From Scilla litardierei (taxonomy: Eukaryota > Streptophyta > Magnoliopsida > Asparagales > Asparagaceae): DNA of 64,000 bases. Position 1 is the stretch's first letter; every line of letters starts with the position of its first letter. The stretch is taken from NCBI GenBank assembly GCA_030789695.1, contig CM061139.1, positions 109,714,837 to 109,778,836 on the forward strand, in the 5' to 3' direction. Below, in pieces: positions 1 through 11,592 of this stretch. The position numbers and the translations under genes are program-made. A model generated the notes under the pieces. That model worked only from the letters and a program-made list of their open reading frames with translations. It did no database searches and was not told the DNA's origin.

Positions 1-1088
1 CTCAATCTTAAAATCCATGGGCTAATCTATTAGCCCTTGATGGAACTACTCACGCATAATAGAAATAACAACAAAATATTCAAGAGATGCAATAGAATTC
101 ATCACGACAATGGAAAACATCAAAAGCAATAGAAAGTGTAGAGGATCGTTACCAACGCATCGAGAAGCAATAATAATCCAAAGAGAATTAAGAACACATG
201 ATTCCTTGCGCGAGACAATAATAAAAATCAAAGTTTTGCTTCATATAAAATAAGAACGGCACAAGTTCTCAAAAAACCTAATTAAAACTAAACTAAGAGT
301 TTTTCTAAAATTCCTCTCGGAAAATAAAGCTAAAATGTCCTTAAATACATAGGGGGAAGATCCCAAAAAATCTCAGAAAATCTGGGTACTTGGGCCCACA
401 AACTAGGCTGGACGCGTCGGCTACTCAACAGAGTAGAGGAGCCTGCTCGGTTGAGCCAGCTACTGGCTCCCCTTGCTGCTACTTCTTCGTCTGGCGGATA
501 CGGGTTACTCGGTCGAGTATCCCCCTGCTCGGTCGAGCTACAATAGATCTGAAATTCCTCCAAAACGTCGCTATGTTTCTTTTCGCCTCGGGTCGAGCAG
601 GTAAGCTGCTCGGTCGAGTTGCTTTGCTGCTCGGTCGAGCTGGGATGCCTTGGAGAGAAGCTCAAAATCTTCATCTGTTTGGATCGACTCGGGTTGAGTC
701 ACACGTCTGCTCAGTCGAGTATGTCAGAGCTGTTTCCTTTGTGATTTCAGCATGTCAGCTCGGCCGAGTAGCAGATGCTACTCGGTGGAGTCACCTAGGA
801 AATTGATCTGAACATTGCCATTTTCTCGTTCTCTTCTCCTTATCTCCTCCAATCTTCTTCCACTCCTCGGCGAACTCCCATGGAGCGTTGCCAATAACGT
901 CTCTGACGTGTAGTATGTGTCCATGTCCCAAAATAGCTCTGATTTGCTCCAAAACTCCTGAAAATCCAAAAAGCTATACAAAACTCGAATATGGTGTTAG
1001 AAGCGCGATAATATGCGAAAATATGGAGTTTGGAGGCGGAAATGACATAAAATGATGCTGTAAAAACATGTAAAATATGGACACATCA
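1..1088 (-). mobile_element. LTR fragment of gypsy-type family E, inverted
   Basis: Read on the minus strand, this segment starts with TGATGTGTCCATATTTT at 1,088 and continues through a block rich in CTCGGTCGAG-type palindromes (about 400-790). It then reaches a CCGACGCG...GTGGGCCC...TATTTAAG block and a GGGCTAAT...TTAGCCC motif near the window start. The same order occurs on the plus strand at 37,887-38,364 plus 47,592-48,160, so both belong to one LTR family. The rest of this copy lies outside the window. The 114-aa and 138-aa open frames over the palindromes are not supported as genes. Confidence 0.75.
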
Positions 1089-1639
1089 ATTACCCAAAAA
1101 GGTGGGAGTAGAAAAACAACAATAATAGTGCTAACCAAACTAAAAAATCATGTGAGTATAAAGACTGAGATATTTAATGTGATACCAAACGAAAATCGAG
1201 AAAGCACGAAGGTGTATCACACAAATACGTATCAAAACCCATTAAAACTAAGTTGACTAGAGGAATAGAAGTCCGATAGCAACATGTATTATGCAATTCA
1301 TCTCTACATTCAATTAATACAATTAATAGCACATGAAGAGACAAAATTGTACGACATTCACATGAGAGAGTAATAGAGCCAAAAGAAACATCATGCACAT
1401 ATATGTAAAAGAGAGCATACATGGAGTACACAAAAATATCCAACTCCACATACAAAAGTGTATGACCAACATACATACATGTATCCAATGTGACACAAGA
1501 ACAAACACTAACAGAAAAACATCTATATATGGAGCTATACATCCAACACATATCAATACATCAGACTTAGACTCTCAAACCTAAGAAAAAAATCTAGGTC
1601 ATAGGGTGAGTAGTTGTTAAGAAGTATCAGCCCAGCTGA
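1089..1639. other. Unassigned AT-rich stretch
   Basis: I recognise no gene, repeat boundary or RNA here. The overlapping frames of 125 and 77 codons read as low-complexity Cys/Tyr/Val strings without a domain. By position it lies between an env-like pseudogene and the family E LTR, so it is probably the 3' untranslated or LTR part of the decayed minus-strand copia element. Confidence 0.4.
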
Positions 1640-2990
1640 ACGATGGTGGAGTCCTTAGGAGCTCTCATCTCAACCTGAAAGCCCTGGGTCTCCATCTTTG
1701 AAGAAGCCACGACAGCAGCAGTATCAGAGTCATCCTGAGGAGCTCGAAAGGCAGGATCAGCAGAACCAACATCAGATAGCTCTGGAATCGGAGAGATGAA
1801 AGGAAGATGAGGCTGGGTGACGTCAGCAGGAGGGCCCTAAGCATCACCCGAAGCAGTGGTATGATGGATATCCTGAGTGCTCTGAGCAGCATTAGGCCGA
1901 AGGTACTGCTGGAGGGATGCAGGGAAATGTATGCCATGACGCTGGAATGATATATGGAACAGCTCACCAGATACCTTCTTGTCCAACTTGACAAGAAGGA
2001 AGTCACGAGTAGGTGCAACTGAGGATGAAGGGATCGACGAAACACCAGGAGGAGTAGCAGATGAAGAAGTGCCAGAAGAAGTCTCCTCTTCTTTGCTACA
2101 GTCAACAAAGCCGAAGAGGACTTCGACTTAGCAGATGCATCAAGAAGTGGGCCAAGTGGGACATACTCATAAGCAGAAAGATCAATACCAAAATGGCGAA
2201 GGACATGAGTAACGATACATCCATAAGGAATATGGGAAGTGGTGGAGGTGATCTCGATATGGTCCATCCTGTCAAGTATAACCCCTGCCCAGTTTACCTC
2301 CATCACTGAGAATATCACATACATGCATTTGAGTATCTCATGGGATGGCTGGTCAGAAGATCCGTACTTGGCAGGATGTTGGACTTAACCACGTGGTGGA
2401 CAGCCAACCTCTAGGAGTGAACATGGAGGATATGACTCCAAAAGCGAGGATATAAGGAACCTCACATAACATGTCCTGAAGGACGGCCTAACCTAGATTA
2501 ACAACAGTAGATATGAAGATGTCAGCTAGTAAGGATCTGGTGGAGGGAATCCTAAGAATAGTCCCTAAAAGCTTGTGGTCAAGCTTGATTGGGGCCACTG
2601 AACAATGGTGACTAAAATCTCCGACTCGATATATTTACTGCGAATGCGGTTAGCATAGAATAATTTAACGAGCATGGGGTACGGTCTAGGAGAATCATCA
2701 TGGGAATACCGAAAGAGATCGACCAACTTGGTCGCAGTCAAAAGCTGGGAGAGATTCTCGGCAATGAAGGCTTGATACGCTATGAAACGCTCCTTGGAGG
2801 AGGATGCAAGTTTGGGGACCATGACAATGAAATTCAGCAAAAAATGAAAAACTAAGGCACGATAGAAATGAGACTGAGAGAGAGTTATACCAATGTGATG
2901 GAGATGGAGGCTGACGTAAGGAGGATCACGGAAGGAGTAGGACGGCTGGACAGTGGCTGAGTCGATGGAGAGGGTAATGATCGACAAAGT
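1640..2990 (-). pseudogene. Env-like third ORF of a SIRE-type copia element, decayed
   Basis: Frames on the minus strand, joined across shifts near 2,570 and 2,330, give one degenerate protein. It contains LASSSKERFIAYQAFIAENL, a segment ending LVKLFYANRI, the stretch LLGTILRIPSTRSLLADI, then VMEVNWAGVIL and YGCIVTHVLRHFGIDLSAYE. This order resembles the env-like / 'plant transposon protein' ORF that follows pol in SIRE/Maximus-type Ty1/copia elements, where a role in infection or movement is unproven. It sits downstream, on the same strand, of a copia RNase H tail at 3,743-3,917, which fits that layout. Stops and at least two frameshifts make it non-functional. The lineage call is from memory of the family and could be wrong in detail. 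Confidence 0.5.
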
Positions 2991-3742
2991 TGAGAGAAGG
3001 GAGGAGATCGGGTTCTATTTGAATCGCAAGAGAGAGAGAGGAAGGCAAAGATCGATGGTTATAAGAAATTGCGGGAGAGATCCGGGCCGTTAGATCAAAA
3101 AGAACGTCTCAGATCAAGGGCTACAAACTGCCATACTCGGCAGACATGCGACTGATGCACATCATGCAGTCACCTGTCAAACCCTAATAAAAAATGACTC
3201 AGAAAGCAGACATGCACATGTAGAAGAAAATACAGTCGCCTGTATATGGACAGGTACCTGTGAAATGACTTACATGTGCCTACCGCACAGTAAAATTTTG
3301 AAGGAATTTTGAGCCATTTCTCGGGGCAGGCGCCTGATGACAAAATACAGTTGCCTGGTGGATGACCAGGTGCCTGTAAAATGACCATCAGTTGTCTGTC
3401 AAGAATAAGAGTTATAAAGGCTAAAAACTGGATATTGGGCAGTCGAATGTAGAAGAAATTTCAGTCGACTGTCCTGGTTCTGAAATCCAGAATTTAGTTA
3501 GAATCAAGTATTTGAGACTTCGCACCCTTAGACCTATAGTCTAATCACTTTAATAACATAAAATAACCATCATGAGCATATAGACTAATACACATATCAA
3601 TCATATTAATCTAATCATCAAATCATCAAAAATGTCTAATAAATCTCATTGAAAACAAATGTGAAAATATGACATATTCAACATGAGATATAGAAATGAT
3701 CATATGAGTTCAGAAATGTTATAACATATGAAAAATGAACTC
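2991..3742. repeat. Spacer with short palindromic repeats
   Basis: No ORF is supported. Between 3,160 and 3,480 there are repeated imperfect palindromes built on CAGTCGCCTG, CAGGCGCCTG and CCTGGT...ACCAGG (loop GGATG), about 50-60 bp apart. The stretch separates the env-like pseudogene from the pol tail on the minus strand. Confidence 0.45.
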
Positions 3743-3917
3743 CTAGATCTCAGATTCACCCATAATCCCTAATTCTCCACGCAACCTCACAAATGAATCT
3801 TCTTTAAGAGGTTTAGTGAAGATGTCGACGATTTGTTTTTGGGTTTCAATGTACTCTAAGATGATGTCCTTCTTAGCTACATAATCATTAATAAAATGGT
3901 GTCTTACATCTATGTGT
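3743..3917 (-). pseudogene. C-terminal end of Ty1/copia RNase H
   Basis: The minus-strand translation reads HIDVRHHFINDYVAKKDIIL, then a segment containing QKQIVDIFTKPL, and ends GELGIMGESEI before a stop codon. HI(D)xRHHF followed by DIFTKPL is the diagnostic C-terminus of plant copia RNase H. The upstream remainder of pol is cut off exactly where the D'-type LTR begins (3,918), so that LTR inserted into, or was joined to, this gene. The final 57 codons are open, but nothing of the catalytic core remains here. Confidence 0.85.
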
Positions 3918-4652
3918 TGTAGGGATTTTCAAGGTCCCTTAGGGCTAATTTAAACATCTCGTCTAAGTCGGACGATCTTAATTTAAATAAGCAGCGTAAA
4001 AACCAATTATTAAACTATTTAATAATTACTGCCCTAAGAAAAAATCCCTTAGCCAGAATTATCTACTGACTCGAGTTGGGTCTGACCAACTCGAGAAAGT
4101 TCTAACTAATACAGAATATGAAATGCATAAATAAATATGACTCACCCCGGAATCTTGCCTTGGAACCGGCAAGATGTTCCGCACCGTCTTGCGCTCCAAA
4201 ATATGAGCCGCATCCTGAATCGCATCGTGTCGCTCTTAGTCGCGAACTGGATCACTTCTCGAGCCGCACCTTATCTCCGAGCCCATCACTAGTCGTAGAA
4301 TGTTTCACTTGAGTAAACCAGTGTCGTAAACTTCCGAATTAGATTCGGACCTCCCCGTTGCCTTGCTAGGACTCGATTGGAGGACATGAAAAATTAATAG
4401 AGGAAAGGAATAATTTTAAGTCTTGATCATGTTTGCTCAAATAATTAGGAGCTCCTTAATCAGAGACTTGGTGCAAAAAACAATGAAGAGAGGGCACCCC
4501 TATTTATATAGGAGGCCTGCCCCTCCTCATTTACCACGAGCAATGTGGGACAATAATATGTCGCAATGGGGTTGATTTCATAAGAAGTCTAAACTTCTAA
4601 AATCCACCATAAATCCATTTCTGAGTTTCGACTTTCAAACAACCTGTCAAAT
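3918..4652 (-). mobile_element. Truncated copia-type LTR (family D')
   Basis: Starts TGTAGGGATTTT and matches the first ~730 bp of the LTRs at 29,509 and 36,016 in order. Shared landmarks are TAAGTCGGACG, a 10-bp hairpin at 4,070-4,095, GGCAAGATGTTCCGCACCGT, a GTTTCAC hairpin, a reverse-oriented TATA (CTATTTATATAGG near 4,500) and CAACCT..CAAATCGAAG. Similarity stops at about 4,652. Orientation is taken from the full-length D element, whose primer site and TATA lie on the minus strand. Divergence from D is much larger than between the two D LTRs. Confidence 0.75.
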
Positions 4653-5182
4653 CGAAGATCATATTATTGCCATCGTATTCTAGCTCTGTTACCATTGAGA
4701 CCAAGAAAACTGACGTGAATTGAGAATTTTTGATGTAAATTTCATGATAATATGAACGGATCGAATTAAGCTGCACATGCTATCTTTTTCTTGTCCTTGA
4801 AAGTTGATGTTTAAAAAAGAATGTTATGCTAGTCAATCACCTCCATAATTAAAACTCCAATTGCACAAATAAAATAGAAATTTTATAGGGATTTGTCTAT
4901 TATATTTTGATTTTAAAACAATGTGGGTCTGATTTACCATTTACTAACTAGTTCATGCATGCTCACCATTGGTAATTGTTACGAGTGTACATGGAGATGA
5001 GCAGAAAGATGCATGTTATTTTGGCTAGTCCGCATGTCTGTCCCTCAAGGACATAAAATAATAGGTTCATTAGATATCTGTCTATCATGTAGCCTTTTAT
5101 TTTTTCAAAAAAATTCTTTAAATCAAGTTATTTGCGCTTTGATCTTCAAAATTTATTAATCTGATTGAGAAAAAGGGATAGG
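4653..5182. other. Unassigned flank with iMet-type primer site
   Basis: GCTCTGTTACCA at 4,683-4,694 is the reverse complement of TGGTAACAGAGC, one base from the usual plant copia iMet-tRNA primer site, so a minus-strand copia end is likely. I recognise nothing else. The last five bases, ATAGG (5,178-5,182), are the left target duplication of copia element A. Confidence 0.45.
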
Positions 5183-5331
5183 TGTTGTGAACGGTTATTT
5201 AACCGGAGTTGGTTTAGATTCTGGGCTATCCTAGAGATAGGCCCATATCATTGTAGCCCATATTTGTATTCTCCCCTATTGCCTATAAATAAAGAGCTGG
5301 TGGTTCCTCCTCCAGTAGTTGATTCATAACA
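5183..5331 (+). repeat. 5' LTR of copia A with TATA box
   Basis: TG...CA ends, 149 bp, with TATAAAT at 5,284-5,290. It is followed directly by ATTATCAGCACGAG, a primer-site-like motif often seen next to short plant copia LTRs (tRNA not assigned here). Confidence 0.88.
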
Positions 5332-7008
5332 CATTATCAGCACGAGACTCTAGAAAATTTTTCTTTCCACAATTTTTTCGTTCGTTGCAAAGGCGAAGGC
5401 GAGAGGAGAAGGGAGATCCGCGCGCGCGGTGCTAAGGCTTCCTCAATCGAGCGTCGTCATCTGCGTAAGGCTTCGTTCAACCGTCGCTATATCCGGAGGA
5501 CGGATATAGAGGTAAATCGCTAAAAATGATGTTTTTAATCATACGTATGATTGTTCTTCCCCTAGATCTCGCAAGATCGACACGGGGATTTACTAGATCG
5601 CCTAAAAACGACAAATTTTTCGTCCCAAAAACCCAATTTTTAGGGTTCCCCACCCCTACCGTCCATGGCCGCCCCCCTTAGGGGAGGCGGCCGGCGCCGT
5701 GTCCGTCCCCCTGCAGAGGGGCGGCCGATGCCCCGCCACCGTATCCCCTGCAGGGGGTCGGCGGCCCCTATCGCCGTCCCCCTGCAGGGGGGCGGCCGCC
5801 CCCCTCGCTGTTCGGCGGTTGTACGGGGGCGGCGACGGCTAACCTAGCCGCCGCCCAAAAACCCTACTGGGCCTACGAGCCCAGATTCATACAAAAATTT
5901 TTTTTTTTGACTGCGGGCCTGAATCCCACAGCCAACCGCGGGCTTCAAGCCTACAGGCCAGTTCTTCTTCAAAAAAAAATTGCTGGCCTGAAGCCCGCAA
6001 GCGAACTGCAGGCCTAAGGCCCACAGGCCTCAGGCCCGCAGGCCTTGTTTCAAAAAGAAGAAGAAGAAGAAGAAGAAGAAGAAGAAACCGGGGGAGGCTA
6101 AAAATAAGCCTTAAAAGGCTTTTTGGGCTAAACATTAATTAAAAAGGGCGTTTGTGGGCCTAAAAATTCGTGAAAAATTACGGTATACTATGGGGCAATA
6201 AGTGGACATATAAAGGATTATTGGGAACTATTGGGGGATTTGGGGATGAATTTAAAAAAGAAAAACTTCTTTCTTATACGAAGAACATGTTTAATTATTG
6301 GGCTCTCTTTCCAATTCTTGGAATAAACCCAAAATTTTGCACAACCCTTGCATTAAATGATTTCTTCTGTAAAATCATCTATACATGCTCTGCATCGCTG
6401 GCCTATTCTGTGGATATTACATGCGTGGTTGTGCATTATACTTAAGCTTAATAATTAGGAAGATCCTGCGACCGCTCTGCCGTTAGTCACCTAACCTTTC
6501 GGTGTATGACGTTGCCCATTGGTCCAATAATTATTAAGTAATTAAATTGTTTTTGCATCTCTGCGAATATTAATGCCTGTGATGCCTGTGATGAAAATGT
6601 CTGGTGAAAATGTTTGATGAGCACAAAATTTCTGCATGGATGGATAATTGCGGTTTTTGGATCGGCTGTTTAAGTCCCACATTTTATTTTCCTGCACTTT
6701 TCTTTACTTTTGAGAGAAATTGTAGTGAGGAAATTATGTAAATGTCCAAGACCGGAGACCATTTCCATAGAGACGGAGGCAACAATTGAAGCTGAAGCTC
6801 TTATATGGGGTCCACAGGGGTTTCCAAAGTTGCAATTTTGTTTTAAAGCTTTCATTTGTGTAATATGGACTGTAATGGGACTTTAGACTATTTTTTATGT
6901 GGGACTGGCCGATCCACGCAATTAGCCCTTCATATTAAAATTGCCTCCGCATGAAAATGTTTATGTTTAAATTATTAATTCATGCATATTTGTGCTCTGC
7001 TAGATAAA
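5332..7008 (+). other. Untranslated leader of copia A
   Basis: About 1.7 kb between LTR and gag. 5,640-5,850 is extremely GC-rich and repeats CCCCTGCAGGGG-type palindromes three times. 5,920-6,050 repeats GGCCTGAAGCCCGC-like words. 6,055-6,087 is a GAA microsatellite. The 60-aa Arg/Pro/Gly frame at 5,665 and the minus frame over the GAA tract are composition artefacts. I see no host gene. Confidence 0.6.
6055..6087 (+). repeat. (GAA)n microsatellite
   Basis: Uninterrupted AAG/GAA triplets, about ten units, inside the copia A leader. Confidence 0.9.
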
Positions 7009-7969
7009 ATGGCTAAAATTGCAAGTGTCGATTTCGAAGTGCTGGATGCATCAGGAAGAAACTATCTGAGCTGGCAGCTCGATGTGAAGTTTCATCTGCG
7101 GGCGAAGTCCCTCATTTCTACTGTGACTAATAATTAAAATGTAGGCGATATAGAAAAGGTGCAAGCCATTATCTATATTCACCGCCATGTGGACAAGACC
7201 CTAAAGGCTGAATACCTTACGGTCGAAGATCCACTTGAGCTATGGACTGCCCTTGAGGATAGGTATAAACATCAGAAAGAAGTTATACTCCCAAAGGCAC
7301 GATATGAGTGTGAGAACCTGAGACTGCAGGACTTTAAGTCTATTGCTGAGTACAACTCAGCACTTTTTAGCATCACCTCACGCCTGAAGTTGTGTGGTGA
7401 AAAAGTCTCAGAAGGTCGCATGTTGGAAAAGACGCATACATCCTTCCATGAAAAAGATGCGATACTAATGCAGCAATACCGTGAACGCAAGTTCACCAAG
7501 TATTCTGAGCTACTGTCATGTTTACTCATGGCTGAACAAAACAGAGAGCTTCTCCTCGCCACTCACAACATGCGCCCCTGGCACTGCCCCCATCCCAGAA
7601 GCTCATAATGCCTCTTCTTCTCGAAAGAAGAGGGACAACAAACGAAAAGAAAGACCACAGAAGGGGGGACAGAACAAAAGGGCTAGTGGCCAAGTCCAGC
7701 AACGAAGAAATGAAAGTAAGGGGAAGTTCACATGGCGCAGAAATGACAAAAATAGAGATGATGCACCCCCACCCAAGAGGGAATGGAAAGACCATTGCCG
7801 TAGCTGTGGCATGAAAGGCCACTGGTCCAGAGTGTGTAGAACTCCGCAGCATATCCAGGATTTGTATAAAGAGGACAAGAAAAATTAAGCTGAAATAAAC
7901 CTGATGACCTCTGATGCTCCAGTCAAGCTTACAGCTGACGACTTCGAAAATGATGACATGCTTAATTAG
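7009..7969 (+). pseudogene. Copia A gag (capsid and one zinc knuckle)
   Basis: Gag packages element RNA into virus-like particles in the cytoplasm. The ATG at 7,009 opens MAKIASVDFEVLDASGRNYL, typical of copia Gag N-termini. A TAA after codon ~42 interrupts it. The frame goes on through LELWTALEDRYKHQKEVILP, RLKLCGEKVSEG and MAEQNRELLLATHNMRP, shifts near 7,560, then reaches a basic stretch and the zinc knuckle CRSCGMKGHWSRVC (CX2CX4HX4C) at ~7,795-7,838. A second stop (7,886) interrupts the tail, which ends at 7,969. Copy C reads through at that second stop, showing the ancestral frame. Confidence 0.85.
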
Positions 7970-8099
7970 CCCCTATTTTTATCTTAGCAATTTGTTTTGA
8001 GAATAATTTATGTTATGAGAGCATTTGAATTATGTAATTTGTTTTGAATAAAAATGTTTATCTGAAATGCATGTGCCTATTAGATTCATCTTTTAATAG

Positions 8100-10740
8100 A
8101 TGAACTGCTCTCATGACTGATTAGTAGACAATAAACACGTACGATTTTTTAATACAAAGTCCAATATCAGGGCAATATTGAAGATCCAGGGAATGCAACA
8201 CCGTTGCCCACCAAAAGACACAGAAATAAAGGATGCACTAATCTCTCCGAATTTCAAAAGAAACTTTCTAAGTTTCAAGGACATCCGTTTCAACGGATTC
8301 CATTTGGAAACAGCAAATGTAACTGAAAAACAAATTACTGTATGTAACGTCTCAAGAAAAAGGAGTAAAATCCATACTTGAACGTTTTGAGAGCCTTGCA
8401 GGCCTCAACCATACAAAGATTCGAAGAAAGGAAGCGAAATTAAACGGAGCACCTGAAGTGCCCGACATCAGCCAAGTTTTTACACTGGCACGATAGACTT
8501 GGCCACCCTGGATCAGTGACGATGCATTGCATCTTATCCCATGGGTATGACTTGAAGAACCAGAAGATTCTTCAGAAGGGAGAATTCCCTCACATCCCTT
8601 GCTATAAGGGAAAACTAATTACAAGGCCATCTCTACGAAAAATTGAAAAAGAATCTCCACTCTTCCTCAAAAAGAATATAAGGAGATAGATTTGGATAAA
8701 ATCCACCCCCTTGTGGGCTATTTCAGCACTTCATTGTACTGATAAATGCATCCTTAGAATATTCGTATGTGTGTCTACTACAGACCCGCAAACTTAGCTT
8801 TTCCAAAGCTATTGGCACAAAAATAAAAATGTTGCGGGCACATTTCCCAGACAATAAAATTAGAAAATAAGTCTGGTTAATGTTTGGGAAATATACCTCC
8901 CGGTCTTTCAAGAGTACTGCCAAGCAACGGGAATAGAAAATGAACATACAGTGTCGCATGTTCATACCCAAAATGGGTCGGCAGAGTCACTGATAAGTAG
9001 ACTCCACTGGATTGAACGTCCATTAAATCCCGATTTACCGATGGATGCATGGGGACGTGCAAATTTCTGCATGCTGCATCGTAAATAAAAGATCCTCTGG
9101 AGGTCAGAGTCTCCAATGCAACTTGCATATGGAATGCCACTTAACATTTCTCATCTGAGAATTTTTGGCCGTGCAGTTTAAATCCCCATCGCACCACCAC
9201 AGAGGACAAAAATGGGTCCTCAATGTCACCTAGGTATCCATGCAGGGTTTGACTCACCCTCACTTATAAGATATCTAGAACCCCAAACGGGGGACGCATT
9301 TAAGGCGCATCTTGAAGACTGTGATTTCTATGAGACGAGTTTCCCCAAAATAGGCCCAGTTACTGGAAAATCTGGCGCGAAGCAAATTATAACGTGGGAT
9401 ACAAAATGCTTGACGCACTATGATTCGGTAACATAACAAATGTGATGATGGGATCCTGAAGATCCTCCACAGAACAATGTTCACCACTTACCGAACTCAT
9501 TTACTGAAAACCAGAACATTGTCAGATCACATATCCCTGCTGCAAAAACTCCAGCTAGGATTGACATTCCCGAAGATGGATGCAATCCACCAGCAGTAGA
9601 AGTGGCTAATCCTCAACAGAAAAGAGGCAGACCACCAGGCTCCAAGGACATAAACTCTTGGAGACCTTCAGACAATACGACCACATGACAATGAGCTCAT
9701 GTCCACACCCACACCCTTCCCAGAATACACTGCAGAGGAACTACCGGGAAAAAGTGAAATTGAAAGTAAATGTTGTACGTACTGGGGAGGTATTGGACAG
9801 ATAGAACACAAATTGTCGACAATGTATTCACGTATCATATTGCCATATACATCGCAAAAGCGATTATGTTTATAAATTATCGTTCCATACTCCGTTGCTA
9901 GAAGGCGAACGTAGAGATTGGCCAAATGTGGAACGTGGCAATAAAAGATGAGCTGGACTCACTTATGAAACGTGAAATGTTCTGACCTGAAGTCCAGACA
10001 CCAAAAGGTGTCAAACATGTGGATAAAATAAAGTATTGCATACATAAGAAAAATAAATACAAAATCGTATGCTATAAGGTACAACCTATAGCCCAAGGAA
10101 AATTTCGCTGATACTGGGGATCGAACAAATTAAAATGAGCATGTCTCATAAATGATGCATCAGTCTCCCTAAGTTATCAAAACCGAATACCTTACGATTT
10201 GGCGAAGGAAAATTTTGGATATGTTGTTAATACCTTCGGGGATATCTTGGTAAAGATAATTTCCACATTTCCTTAAATGTCTGAATAGACTTAGGGACGT
10301 CTATTCTATTGAAGAAAACCAATAAGAATAATGTACAACCAAGAGAATCGCTTGACAATGCAATGATTCCTACCGAGGGTCGTCTTTGCATCTGAGCAAA
10401 GAGCAGGATTTGAGATCATAGTTGTAAACAACTCAAATCTCATCGGATCTCCTGAAGAGAAAACCGAAACATTTGTTCAAGCCTGACCTTTAAACATGAA
10501 ATAAAAAGACCTACGCAAATATAAAGTCATGGCTTATAAAATCCTGTTACATACGCCCAGAAGCGCGTTGGAGAAATTAAAAGGACCATTGTCATCCAAT
10601 GTACACCTATGGTAGTACACTCTATGGATGTACAAAAAGAACCCTTCCGATCGCTGGAAGAGGGGGAGGATATAACTGGTCCTAAAGTCCTTTATCTAAA
10701 TGCAATCATGCACTCCTGGCTAACTGCACGCGTCCCGATA
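8100..10740 (+). pseudogene. Copia A pol: pre-integrase, integrase, RT (5' part)
   Basis: Fragments in scattered frames follow copia order. WHDRLGHPGSVTMHCIL with CYKGK (~8,490-8,620) is the gag-pre-integrase zinc region. FIVLINASLEYSYVCLLQTR (~8,730) and VSHVHTQNGSAESLI with AWGRA (~8,950-9,055) are integrase core. GIHAGFDSPSLIRYLEPQTG (~9,225-9,290) is the integrase C-side. VAIKDELDSLMKREMF with VQTPKGVKHV (~9,935-10,020) is the start of RT. LNAIMHSWLTARVPI (~10,700) is RT/RNase H linker. No open stretch exceeds ~75 codons. The gene stops at ~10,740, where gypsy B sequence starts, and resumes at 19,093. Confidence 0.85.
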
Positions 10741-10751
10741 TAATAGTAACT

Positions 10752-11473
10752 CTGAGGTTTCGAATTCATGCATGAAAACTAACCTATAAAGACAAAAAAA
10801 ACAGTAACTCTGGAATGTGATGCCTTTTCCTTGTTGTGATAATGTGATGCATTTTCCTTGTTGTGATAATGTGATGCATTTTCCTTGTTGTGCTTCCTTG
10901 TTGTGCACTATGATTGGAGTAGTAGAGTTGTGGAGTTCCTACTGGGCACGCTGTGACGTGCCCTCTTTCCCTACAGGTCCAGGTACTAGTTCTCAGGCGA
11001 CGGGTCCGGGAGTGGAGACCCCGGAGGGCAGCTCGTCTCAGCAGGGTCCGTAGTGTTCGTGGTCAGTGTGGGTCGCTTGGTGTAGTCTTGGGTTGTGTGT
11101 GTGATGATAGTAGTGTTGTGCCCCTGTTCCCTTTGTACCCCGTAGGGTTGAGTTGTACTATTGTAGGAGTTGTTGCTGTTTAGGGTTGTACAGTGGACTT
11201 GTATGATACTAGTTGCATAGTTATGGTGCTCTGTGAAGTATGGGTGTTCTGATTGTAGTACTTTACTTTGCTGCCTGTGTTGTGGTACCTTGTACTTTCT
11301 TTTGCGTTGGAGCTGTACTGTTCTTTTTTTTTCAGTTCGTACTTTACTACCTGTATTTCCTCAGCGGTTACAGTGGCATGCGAGTCATTTAGTATACTTA
11401 TTAGCACAGGGTATTCCTAATACCGCGGCTTGTCACGCCGATCCTCCCTATTTGGGGGTAGCGGGGCGTGACA
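10752..11473 (+). repeat. Truncated 5' LTR of gypsy B
   Basis: Aligns from CTGAGGTTTCGAATTC with 18,397-19,092 of the 3' LTR and ends GGGGCGTGACA. It holds three copies of a 26-bp unit (ATGCNTTTTCCTTGTTGTGA) at ~10,816-10,893, where the 3' LTR has two. Confidence 0.85.
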
Positions 11474-11592
11474 GGTTTTGTGGTGGCCCATGCAGGTCAC
11501 CGCACACTGCGATGCATGTAAAGGGAATACATGTAAGGCTCCAATATTTCAGTACATGGTACTAATGCATTTGTTCTGTTTCCCACCTGCAG

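Noticed and set aside
330..981. ORFs over the palindrome cluster (114, 138, 67 codons)
   Set aside because: Repeats of CTCGGTCGAG read as Ser-Thr-Glu or Leu-Gly-Arg strings in several frames. The same frames fall in LTR E and cannot all be genes.
1174..1556. Cys/Tyr-rich minus ORFs
   Set aside because: AT-rich low-complexity reading with overlapping frames and no family resemblance.
1640..2990. Integrated virus (env gene)
   Set aside because: The env-like ORF is a standard third ORF of SIRE-type copia elements next to a copia RNase H tail. No viral movement, coat or replicase gene is present.
5665..5847. 60-codon Arg/Pro/Gly frame
   Set aside because: Produced by GC-rich palindromic leader sequence of copia A. 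No conserved start context or domain.
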